Under the pieces are notes generated by a model. It was not told the origin of the DNA. It made no database searches and was given only the letters and a program-made list of their open reading frames with translations. From contig JABFRU010000038.1 of NCBI GenBank assembly GCA_013140985.1, positions 1-53,690 on the forward strand: a DNA stretch of 53,690 nt. The letters run 5' to 3'. Source of the DNA: Chitinophagaceae bacterium. GTDB lineage: Bacteria; Bacteroidota; Bacteroidia; Chitinophagales; Chitinophagaceae. The translations under genes and the position numbers were made by a program. Of the stretch, positions 7,019 through 14,532 are shown in pieces (position 1 is the stretch's first letter; every line of letters begins with the position of its first letter).

Positions 7019-10000
7019 TTATTTTCCCAAGTACTTCTTACTAAACTCATCATACAATTTCAAAAAATCATTCGCCTTCCCCTTATCATCAAAGAATTTT
7101 TCCCAGGTGCTTAATGGTTCCCAGATGCAGGTGCCTTTTCCTTTTCCATCCCGCACTTCAAATGCGATCTTATTTACTTCTTCTTTTTTCGCAGAATATT
7201 CGACAACGATAATATCCTTACCATAGCGCAGAACAAGATCATCAATATTGTCCCGCAGATCATCCAGTGTACCATGCCATTTGGGATAATAGGATAAACC
7301 CAGCACATCAAAATGAACGCCTCTTGCCATCATATTATTAACAAAGAAAACGGTTTCATCATTCTGCCCGCCCAATGCCACATGCAGCATCATCTGGATA
7401 TTCGGATCAACTGCTTTTGTAGCCGCCGTTCCTGCATTTACCAATTGCGCCAGCCCATCAAAATTGGCCACATTCCCTTCCGGCCAGATGATACCATGAT
7501 TGATCTCGTTACCTATTTGCACCATGTCCGGAGTAGTGCCCTGTTCCTTTAATTGCTGTATCACATCTCTGGTATAATCATATACGGCTTTCTTCAATTC
7601 TTCAAATGATAGATTCCTCCATGCATAGGGTTTATATTGTTTGCCGGGGTCGGCCCAGTAATCACTGTAATGGAAGTCTAAGAGAAGCTTCAAGCCATAA
7701 GCCTTTAGCCGCTTAGCCATCTTTAGAGTGTTCGAAAGATCGCAAAATCCTTTGCCGGGTGAGTATCCGCTGTCTCTTGCGGGTTCATTGAAAATTCTCA
7801 ACCGTACATAATTAAACCCATGATCTTTTAATATCTGTATCGCATCTTTCTCCACGCCATTATCAGAGAATTTCATTCCTCTTGCTTCTAATTCGGGTAA
7901 AAAAGAAATATCGGCGCCCAACATTTTGTCAACGGGTCTGCTTGCAGCTTGTGGCTTGCTGCTTGAAGCCTGAATTAAATACTTGGTATCAATAGTAATA
8001 CTTGCTACACTCTCCGGAGAAATTGTCTGTATGTCTGTTCCCCCGCTCCACAAGCCGGTTGCTTTTGCATTGAACTTGATCATATCAGGCTTTGTGCCTG
8101 CTTGTATGATGACCTGGCATTTTCCATTGAACAATCTTCTTTGCCAGGCACCATCAGGACATTTATCAGGTTCATGGCTGCTGGGATCGCCATTGCCTAC
8201 ACCAATTATTTTTCCATCGCCTTCTATTTCAAAATAGATCATGTTATCGGCATCGGGCACTTCTCTTCCTTCCCTGTCCATCACCGTAACATTGATCACC
8301 GTGGCATCTTTTCCATCGGCGAGGATGGTTGTTTTATACGGCGTGACCACCACTTCAACCGGCATCCCCGTTGTCTGCACTTTCTTTGTCAGCTTCTTTC
8401 CCTTCTTATAAGCAATGGCTTCGATGGTTCCCGGCTCATAATTGATCGTCCATTTCAAATGACTGTTGCGGGGCATATCTTTTTTGCCTTTGCTCTTTCC
8501 ATTTAAAAACAATTCCACATTATCTGCATTGGTATTCACCCATACATCAATGGAATCACCTACCGGTTTATTCCATCCCGGCCCTTTCTCCCTGAAATTC
8601 CAATGCGGAGAAATATGCAGCACATCTTTATCCGTCCACCAACTTTGATAGTAGTAATAAATATTTTTCGGGAAGCCGCACATATCCATGATGCCGAAAT
8701 GCGAATTGATATTGGGCCATTCATACGGCGTTGGTTCACCACGGTAATCCATGCCTGTCCATATAAAACCACCGAGCCAAAAATCATTGGTGGCTGCGAG
8801 TGTCCACCATGTTTCGGCAGTACTTGCCCACCACGGAGCAGTAATATCCTGGTCAGGCACATACCCTCTCACCGTATCTTTTTCATAGATGCCTCTTGTG
8901 GTAACAGTGCTTCCCATTTCTGTCCCGATGATCGGTTGCGTTGGATGATCCCTGTGATAATCCGCCACCGCAAATTGTCTGTAATTAAAACTGCGTACCG
9001 GTATCACTTCATTGATACCATTGTAAACATTGGGAACATCGGCTGCATAGGTGCAGGTCCTTGTGGGGTCTAATTCTTTTTGTTTGGCAATAAATGTTTG
9101 TGCAATTCTTTTACCGACACTGGTAGTATGTATCCAGCCTTCTTCATTTCCTATTGACCATATAAAAACAGAAGGATGATTGCGGTCCCTTTTGATGAGT
9201 CGTTCAAACTGGCTCATGTATTCGGGACTGCTGTTGAGCAAACGCTGCTCATCCATGACCAGCATACCAAGGCTATCACAGGCATCCAGTAATTCAGCAG
9301 TTGGTGCATTATGACTGGTACGATACGCATTCACTCCCATATTCTTTAATAAGCGGGTGCGATAGTATTGCAAATAATCCGGCAATGCAGATCCTACACC
9401 TGCATGATCCTGGTGATTATTTACGCCGAATAATTTTACATGTTTTCCATTGAGAAAAACGCCATTGGGTTTTATATCAATATGACGAAGACCGAAGCGG
9501 ATCTTTTGCTGATCGATCAATTTACCATTTGATCTTAGTTCAACGATCACCCTGTATAAATAAGGATCGTCCAGTGTCCAGCTCCTGAAATTTACCAGCG
9601 TAAGATTATTGACGGTCGTTATATTTTTATTTATGTCAACAGAAATGGTTTGATCTTTTGCCCTGGCTACGATCCTTCCATCCCTGTCGGTCATATAAGC
9701 CGAAACGATAACAGGTGATGCGGCTGATGATTGGTTCTGTACTGTCGTTTCTACATTGATCGCTGCTTTATTGCTGTTGATAGCCGACCATGCAAATACT
9801 CCATCTGTAGCGATATGTACATTATCGTATTTATTCAGCCATACATGGCGATAGATACCTGCGCCCTCATAGAACCATCCTTCATATTGCGTGGCATCGG
9901 CTCTTACTACTATTACATTATCTTTTCCGAAGTTGATATAATCCGTGATATCATACGACTCGCCTACATAACCGCTTTTATTATTGCCTAAAAAGAAACC

Positions 10001-10432
10001 ATTGATCCAGATATTGGCATCACGGAAAATCCCATCGAATTGTATTTGAAATCTTGAACCCGAATCCTGTCTTGCTATGGTGAAATGTTTTCTGTACCAG
10101 CCGATGCTTGTCTCGGGAAATAAACCACCGACGGGTTTATAGCCATGCGCCATCACATCAAAATTATCTTTGTAAACAAAGGGCAACTCAACTGCCCAGT
10201 CATGCGGAAGTTGCACCGTTCTCCATGCACTGTCTTTGAATCTTGGATCGATGGCCGTTCTTGCTGCACCACCTGATTTGGAAAAAATAGTAGCGATGGT
10301 ATAATTAAAATCTTTTTCCGCATTGGCGGCATGACCGAAGTGGAATTTCCAGTCGCTGTCGAAGTTTATTTTTTGGCGTTGTGCTGAAGAAAAGATGGGT
10401 AATAATAAAAGAAGAAAGAGGATTTTTCTCAT
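7019..10432 (-). CDS. GH2 beta-galactosidase fused to GH53 endo-beta-1,4-galactanase
   Basis: 1137 residues with an N-terminal signal peptide ending near SSAQ. The first 600 residues form a GH2 enzyme: sugar-binding domain, Ig-like domain and TIM barrel with the acid/base E430 in IWSIGNEEGW and the nucleophile E505 in IIGTEMGS. Ig-like domains follow (about 630-800). After a Ser/Gln/Ala linker near residue 825 comes a complete GH53 domain (about 838-1130) with acid/base E976 in VQIGNEINHG and nucleophile E1078 in VVEYSA. One chain could thus cut beta-1,4-galactan internally and trim galactose from the ends. It is the last gene of the galactan locus; the preceding gene encodes a separate GH53 lipoprotein. 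No frameshift is seen, so the fusion is genuine. Location is probably periplasmic. Confidence 0.92.
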   Translation of the reverse strand: MRKILFLLLLLPIFSSAQRQKINFDSDWKFHFGHAANAEKDFNYTIATIFSKSGGAARTAIDPRFKDSAWRTVQLPHDWAVELPFVYKDNFDVMAHGYKPVGGLFPETSIGWYRKHFTIARQDSGSRFQIQFDGIFRDANIWINGFFLGNNKSGYVGESYDITDYINFGKDNVIVVRADATQYEGWFYEGAGIYRHVWLNKYDNVHIATDGVFAWSAINSNKAAINVETTVQNQSSAASPVIVSAYMTDRDGRIVARAKDQTISVDINKNITTVNNLTLVNFRSWTLDDPYLYRVIVELRSNGKLIDQQKIRFGLRHIDIKPNGVFLNGKHVKLFGVNNHQDHAGVGSALPDYLQYYRTRLLKNMGVNAYRTSHNAPTAELLDACDSLGMLVMDEQRLLNSSPEYMSQFERLIKRDRNHPSVFIWSIGNEEGWIHTTSVGKRIAQTFIAKQKELDPTRTCTYAADVPNVYNGINEVIPVRSFNYRQFAVADYHRDHPTQPIIGTEMGSTVTTRGIYEKDTVRGYVPDQDITAPWWASTAETWWTLAATNDFWLGGFIWTGMDYRGEPTPYEWPNINSHFGIMDMCGFPKNIYYYYQSWWTDKDVLHISPHWNFREKGPGWNKPVGDSIDVWVNTNADNVELFLNGKSKGKKDMPRNSHLKWTINYEPGTIEAIAYKKGKKLTKKVQTTGMPVEVVVTPYKTTILADGKDATVINVTVMDREGREVPDADNMIYFEIEGDGKIIGVGNGDPSSHEPDKCPDGAWQRRLFNGKCQVIIQAGTKPDMIKFNAKATGLWSGGTDIQTISPESVASITIDTKYLIQASSSKPQAASRPVDKMLGADISFLPELEARGMKFSDNGVEKDAIQILKDHGFNYVRLRIFNEPARDSGYSPGKGFCDLSNTLKMAKRLKAYGLKLLLDFHYSDYWADPGKQYKPYAWRNLSFEELKKAVYDYTRDVIQQLKEQGTTPDMVQIGNEINHGIIWPEGNVANFDGLAQLVNAGTAATKAVDPNIQMMLHVALGGQNDETVFFVNNMMARGVHFDVLGLSYYPKWHGTLDDLRDNIDDLVLRYGKDIIVVEYSAKKEEVNKIAFEVRDGKGKGTCIWEPLSTWEKFFDDKGKANDFLKLYDEFSKKYLGK

Positions 10433-10462
10433 AGTATAAATTTATTGAAAAATCAATGTGCC

Positions 10463-10552
10463 GATTTGAAGATTTGATAATTTGAAAATGGTTAAAAAAA
10501 TATAACCCGTTTTATCCACGTTCCATTCTCCAAATTATCAAATCGTCAAATC
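10463..10552. repeat. Long inverted repeat between the two galactanase genes
   Basis: Bases 10463-10484 and 10531-10552 are inverted copies of each other over 22 bp with one mismatch, built from 8-bp units of the form GATTTGAA. Transcribed, this would make a large stem-loop between the GH53 lipoprotein and GH2-GH53 genes and could act in mRNA processing or differential expression. Confidence 0.7.
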
Positions 10553-10554
10553 TA

Positions 10555-11607
10555 TCAGTTAAAAGCATTCAACGCAACCGTTGGCTTACCGCTATTATCA
10601 AAAGCACCCTTGGTATAACTTTTCCAGTTGTTATAGCTCTGCGGTTCCCAGTAAAAAACGCCCAGCCCGTTATTGCCCAGTGATTTTGTTTTGGTGATCA
10701 GATCAGCGAGGAAAGAATTGCAGGCAGCGGCCTGGTCCCAGCTCATTCCTACTTCGGCGATCATTACCGGTTTGCCATGTCTTGCCACCATATCATTCAT
10801 ATTGGAAAGACATTGTGCATTCATCGTGGCCCAATTAGCAGGATCAGGATACAACGACATGCCGGTAATATCCCACTTGCCACCATTACTTTTTAATCCA
10901 TCCAGTATCCAGCGGAATAAACTATTGTCATGCCCATTGGAAATATGAATAATGACCTTGATATTGTTGTCAACCGCTTTTACTGCATCATAACCTTTAT
11001 TGACAAGAGCAGCGAAGTTGGCCATATTCACGGAAGCTTTTCCATCGGGCCATAACATTCCATCATTGGTCTCATTACCTACCTGTACCCATTCAGGCGT
11101 AACACCATTTGTTTTTAAAGCAGTGAGAACATTGAAGGTGTGATTGTAAACAGAGCTTTGCAATGTTGCAAAATTTTGTGCGGCCCATGCGGCAGGTTTT
11201 GTTTGCTGGCCCGGGTCGGCCCATGAATCACTGTAATGAAAATCGATCATGATCCTCATGCCGAGATTTTTTGCCCGGATCGCTTTAGCGACCACATCGG
11301 CTGTATTGTTCCATCCGCCGGCCGGATCAACCCATACCCTCAACCGGATTGAATTCATGCCCAAATTTTTTAGAATCAACATGCATTCCTGTGCGGTGCC
11401 ACTGCTATTATAAAATGTTCTTCCGGCTCCTTCCATTTCTGTCAACCAGCTTATGTCCGCTCCTTTTGCAAATTGTATCGTTGGTGTTACAGGGTTTCCG
11501 CCGCCTCCATTATTATCAGGACTGGATTTACTGCAGCCAAAAACAGCGAGGAATATAAGCGGTACTAATGTGTTTTTGCTCAATAACATTTTGAACGATC
11601 TTATCAT
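10555..11607 (-). CDS. GH53 endo-beta-1,4-galactanase, surface lipoprotein
   Basis: 350 residues; a second ATG at 11589 is also possible. The lipobox AVFGC places the lipidated Cys at residue 25, followed by an Asn/Gly-rich linker, so the protein is probably on the outer membrane. The GH53 barrel has the expected catalytic glutamates: acid/base E179 in VQVGNETNDG and nucleophile E285 in IAEVGMSW, plus DFHYSDSWADPGQQTKP-type family signatures. It would cut galactan outside the cell into oligosaccharides taken up by the SusCD pair. It follows the SusE-like gene, with a terminator-like hairpin between the two. Confidence 0.93.
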   Translation of the reverse strand: MIRSFKMLLSKNTLVPLIFLAVFGCSKSSPDNNGGGGNPVTPTIQFAKGADISWLTEMEGAGRTFYNSSGTAQECMLILKNLGMNSIRLRVWVDPAGGWNNTADVVAKAIRAKNLGMRIMIDFHYSDSWADPGQQTKPAAWAAQNFATLQSSVYNHTFNVLTALKTNGVTPEWVQVGNETNDGMLWPDGKASVNMANFAALVNKGYDAVKAVDNNIKVIIHISNGHDNSLFRWILDGLKSNGGKWDITGMSLYPDPANWATMNAQCLSNMNDMVARHGKPVMIAEVGMSWDQAAACNSFLADLITKTKSLGNNGLGVFYWEPQSYNNWKSYTKGAFDNSGKPTVALNAFN

Positions 11608-11612
11608 GGGTC

Positions 11613-11646
11613 AAAAAAAGCGGCTCCTTATTCAGAATACCGCTTT
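11613..11646 (-). terminator. Terminator-like hairpin between the SusE-like and GH53 genes
   Basis: On the minus strand AAAGCGG, a 16-nt loop and CCGCTTTTTTT form a hairpin with a T-run. It lies inside the apparent operon, so it may lower expression of the downstream enzyme genes relative to susCDE. Confidence 0.55.
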
Positions 11647-11668
11647 GTGAACAATGCTTATTTAAAAA

Positions 11669-12760
11669 TCAGTTCTTTTTCAACTTGTAGGAATAGTTTC
11701 CTGCGATACCGATATTAAGCGTAATGGTATAATTGCCTGACGAAGCAACAGGTATGTTCGAACCGTCATATTCAGGTTTATTATCGTTCGGGTTATCGTT
11801 ATCTCCAAAATTGGCAAACCAATCGTCATTGGCCCTGAATTTCAATTCACCTGCTGTAAGGTTGGTAGTTATTGACCATGATCCATTGCCTGGGCTAAAG
11901 GTCATTGGTGTGCTGGCACCCCAGCCGCCTGGTGTTGCACTACCGATGATACCGAATGTATTTACTTTATAAAAGCTCCATGTCATTGTAGTGGTATTGG
12001 CTCTTATCCTGTATAAACCAGTGAGCCCTGCGCCGCCTGATGGCAACGTAAGATTTGGTCCGCCATTTCCTAAAGTACCTGCACCGGCGCTACCATAATC
12101 TCCCGCACCCCAGTTATTCCCTTTTACCATTTTGAATTCTGGTGTTGCGTTGTTGAAAATGATATAGCCTTCATATCCTGAATAGCCACCATTCCTTACC
12201 CTGGCAATCTGTGGTGAAGTAGGAGGATCCCATTGGGGGTTTTGGCCATTGCCTGCAATATTCATCGCATCAGGAAAACCATAGCTAACAATATCGAGGT
12301 AAGAAGTAAGTGTTATTTTGGCCACATTGGAATAAATAGGGGCAACACCTGATCCGACATCTGCTTTTACTCTCACATCAATTTGTGTAGCGATGCCGTC
12401 TGTAATGATCTCCTGCATTTTTGCATTGAGTTCACCCACTTTCATTGTTTTTGAAAGGGCTGTTCCAACTGTAAGCTCTGTTGTAGTAGCAGGGCTTGAA
12501 AAGTTCGTTCCTCCTTTGCAGAACTGGATAGTGTACGTTATAGCGGCCTTGTAACCAAAGTCGGCTGCTGACCAACTGAAGCTTCCTGCATTGTTATTAG
12601 CGTTTGGCTGCAGCAGTACCAGCGTTGTGATAGTAGTGTTGAACATGGGGGCTGCTCCCGGGTTGAGGTAGGCCTTAATGTCCTTGCTTTTTGTGCAAGC
12701 CGAGAAAATTGTGGCTGAAGCAATCAACAACAGCATTGAGCTTTTTAATGTTGCTTTCAT
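11669..12760 (-). CDS. SusE/SusF-like outer-membrane glycan-binding lipoprotein
   Basis: 363 residues. The lipoprotein signal ends in IFSAC (Cys 21). The N-terminal part (about 35-150) resembles the SusE Ig-like domain (NNNAGSFSWSAADFGY, TTTELTVGT), and the C-terminal part (about 150-363) repeats motifs of SusF-type starch-binding modules such as RIRANTTTMTWSFYKV and WSITTNLTAGELKFRANDDW. It directly follows SusD. Such proteins hold the polysaccharide at the surface; here the ligand is probably galactan, inferred from the GH53 neighbours. Confidence 0.85.
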   Translation of the reverse strand: MKATLKSSMLLLIASATIFSACTKSKDIKAYLNPGAAPMFNTTITTLVLLQPNANNNAGSFSWSAADFGYKAAITYTIQFCKGGTNFSSPATTTELTVGTALSKTMKVGELNAKMQEIITDGIATQIDVRVKADVGSGVAPIYSNVAKITLTSYLDIVSYGFPDAMNIAGNGQNPQWDPPTSPQIARVRNGGYSGYEGYIIFNNATPEFKMVKGNNWGAGDYGSAGAGTLGNGGPNLTLPSGGAGLTGLYRIRANTTTMTWSFYKVNTFGIIGSATPGGWGASTPMTFSPGNGSWSITTNLTAGELKFRANDDWFANFGDNDNPNDNKPEYDGSNIPVASSGNYTITLNIGIAGNYSYKLKKN

Positions 12761-12810
12761 GGTAGAGTTTTTATAATCCGTTTTAAAATTAATACTGTTT
12801 AATTATAGAA

Positions 12811-14397
12811 TCAATATCCTGTATTTTGTACCAGGTTTGGATTAGCAATCAGGTCTGATGCAGGGACCGGGTAAAGGTTACGATGGCTTCCTACAGCTTG
12901 TCCATTAAATGTATTTCCCTTCCATGCCCAGAGATAAGCTCCTGTTGTAAATTGTCCATAACGGACAAGGTCGGTGCGGCGAACTGCTTCCCAATGCAAT
13001 TCTTTGGCCCTTTCATCAAGAATGAATTGCAGATCAAGCTGGCCTGCTGTAATATTTCCCGATGCATTGCCATAAGCTCTTTGCCGAAGCATATTGATAT
13101 AATTCAACGCAGTGGCAGCATCTCCGCCAGCCCCACCTCTCAATACTGCTTCTGCATAGTTCAGGTATATCTCAGCCAACCGGAACATCGGGAAATCTGT
13201 ATCTGTCCATGTAGGATTAGAACCATTGCCACCACCAGATGTTTTATTACTGAACTTGACAATTCCATATCCGTCTGTTGCGGTACCTATATCATTGATA
13301 TCAAGATTCTGGCCACTGGTATAAAAATTCATTCTTGAATCGCCGGCAGGCCCAGCAAATTTTTGTACGAATTGTTTTGTGGTGCGGATACCACCCCAGC
13401 CGAAATCAACCCCGAAACTGTTTGGGTTCATAGAACCTACGATCGGCGCATGGATCAGGTAAGTAGTCCCCCCCCATGTTCTTGATTTGCTTCCGTCGAA
13501 TGTGATCGGGAAAATAATTTCATTCGCTCCTGTCAAATTATTATCTGCTACAAATAAGTTTCTCCAGTTGCCTGTTAATGAATAAGGCGCTGTGATCACT
13601 TTGTTGGAATAAGTAATAGCCTCGGTATATCTTGAAGTACCGGTATATATTTCCGCATTCAAATAAAGCCTCGATAATAATGCCCATGCTGCGGCCTTGT
13701 CGGCCCGTCCATATTCATTGGCTTTTGCATCCTTCAAAGTGGTCTCGATCGCTTTCAATTCTGATTCAACATAATTAAAAAGAGCAGTACGGGTAATGCG
13801 GGGAGGCAGGAAAGCTCCGACAGCATCGTTCTCTGTAACAAAGGGAACATTGCCATAAAGATCCAACGCATGATAATAACTCAACGCTCTCAGGAATTTT
13901 GCTTCTGCTCTCATAAAACCGATTTCGGCAGCATCGGCGCCTGCGATATTGCGTTCAGCTAATTTAGATGGATCACTTTCCCTGATAAATTCATTACATA
14001 AAGCAATCTGGAAATACATCCTGTAATACAATGCTCTTAAGAATACATCGCTGGAACTCCATGTCATAAAATGAAAGTCCTTAATGGTGGCATCGTTCCA
14101 GGCGATAACAGCTTCATCGGTTGATAATTCCTGCGCCTGCCAGTATTGTCTTAAATAGCTGGAGAAACCTTCATCTATACCACGGATATCTCCCTGGCCA
14201 TCTGGTCCGGAATTACCGGTCAATGAAAGACCTGCATATAATTTAGCAAGCACTTGTTTATAACCGGCAAGGTCTTTATATACCTGTGCAGAAGAAAAGT
14301 CATACGGTGGCAACCTGTCAAGGTCTTTGGTGCAGGAAACCATCAGCAGGCTTGTGATCGCCAGTAGTCCAAATGCTTTGAATATTTTATTTTTCAT
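12811..14397 (-). CDS. SusD/RagB-family glycan-binding lipoprotein
   Basis: 528 residues from the ATG at 14397, chosen because MKNKIFKAFGLLAI and then a lipobox ending VSC (Cys 22) follow; the frame is open 45 bp further upstream. The sequence has the SusD signatures: RAEAKFLRALSYYHALDLYG (TPR-like part), a C-terminal FILDERAKELHWEAVRRTDL box and a terminal HRNLYPVPASDLIANPNLVQ segment. It caps the SusC pore and binds oligosaccharides. It lies between SusC and the SusE-like gene in one operon. Confidence 0.95.
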   Translation of the reverse strand: MKNKIFKAFGLLAITSLLMVSCTKDLDRLPPYDFSSAQVYKDLAGYKQVLAKLYAGLSLTGNSGPDGQGDIRGIDEGFSSYLRQYWQAQELSTDEAVIAWNDATIKDFHFMTWSSSDVFLRALYYRMYFQIALCNEFIRESDPSKLAERNIAGADAAEIGFMRAEAKFLRALSYYHALDLYGNVPFVTENDAVGAFLPPRITRTALFNYVESELKAIETTLKDAKANEYGRADKAAAWALLSRLYLNAEIYTGTSRYTEAITYSNKVITAPYSLTGNWRNLFVADNNLTGANEIIFPITFDGSKSRTWGGTTYLIHAPIVGSMNPNSFGVDFGWGGIRTTKQFVQKFAGPAGDSRMNFYTSGQNLDINDIGTATDGYGIVKFSNKTSGGGNGSNPTWTDTDFPMFRLAEIYLNYAEAVLRGGAGGDAATALNYINMLRQRAYGNASGNITAGQLDLQFILDERAKELHWEAVRRTDLVRYGQFTTGAYLWAWKGNTFNGQAVGSHRNLYPVPASDLIANPNLVQNTGY

Positions 14398-14437
14398 GTG
14401 TAAGTTTTTTTGTTTGTTTTTTGGCCACATGTTGTCC

Positions 14438-14489
14438 GACATTAAAAAATATTCACTCCTATAAAGAATAATGAATATTTTTTAATGTC
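14438..14489. repeat. Perfect 17-bp inverted repeat between susC and susD
   Basis: GACATTAAAAAATATTC at 14438-14454 and its exact inverse at 14473-14489, with an 18-nt loop. In RNA it would form an AU-rich stem between the two coding regions. It could be a processing site, a weak bidirectional terminator or a binding site; the sequence does not decide. Confidence 0.8.
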
Positions 14490-14532
14490 TCGGTTCATAT
14501 CGGAAGCTTTTATTTTTATAACTACGATTATT

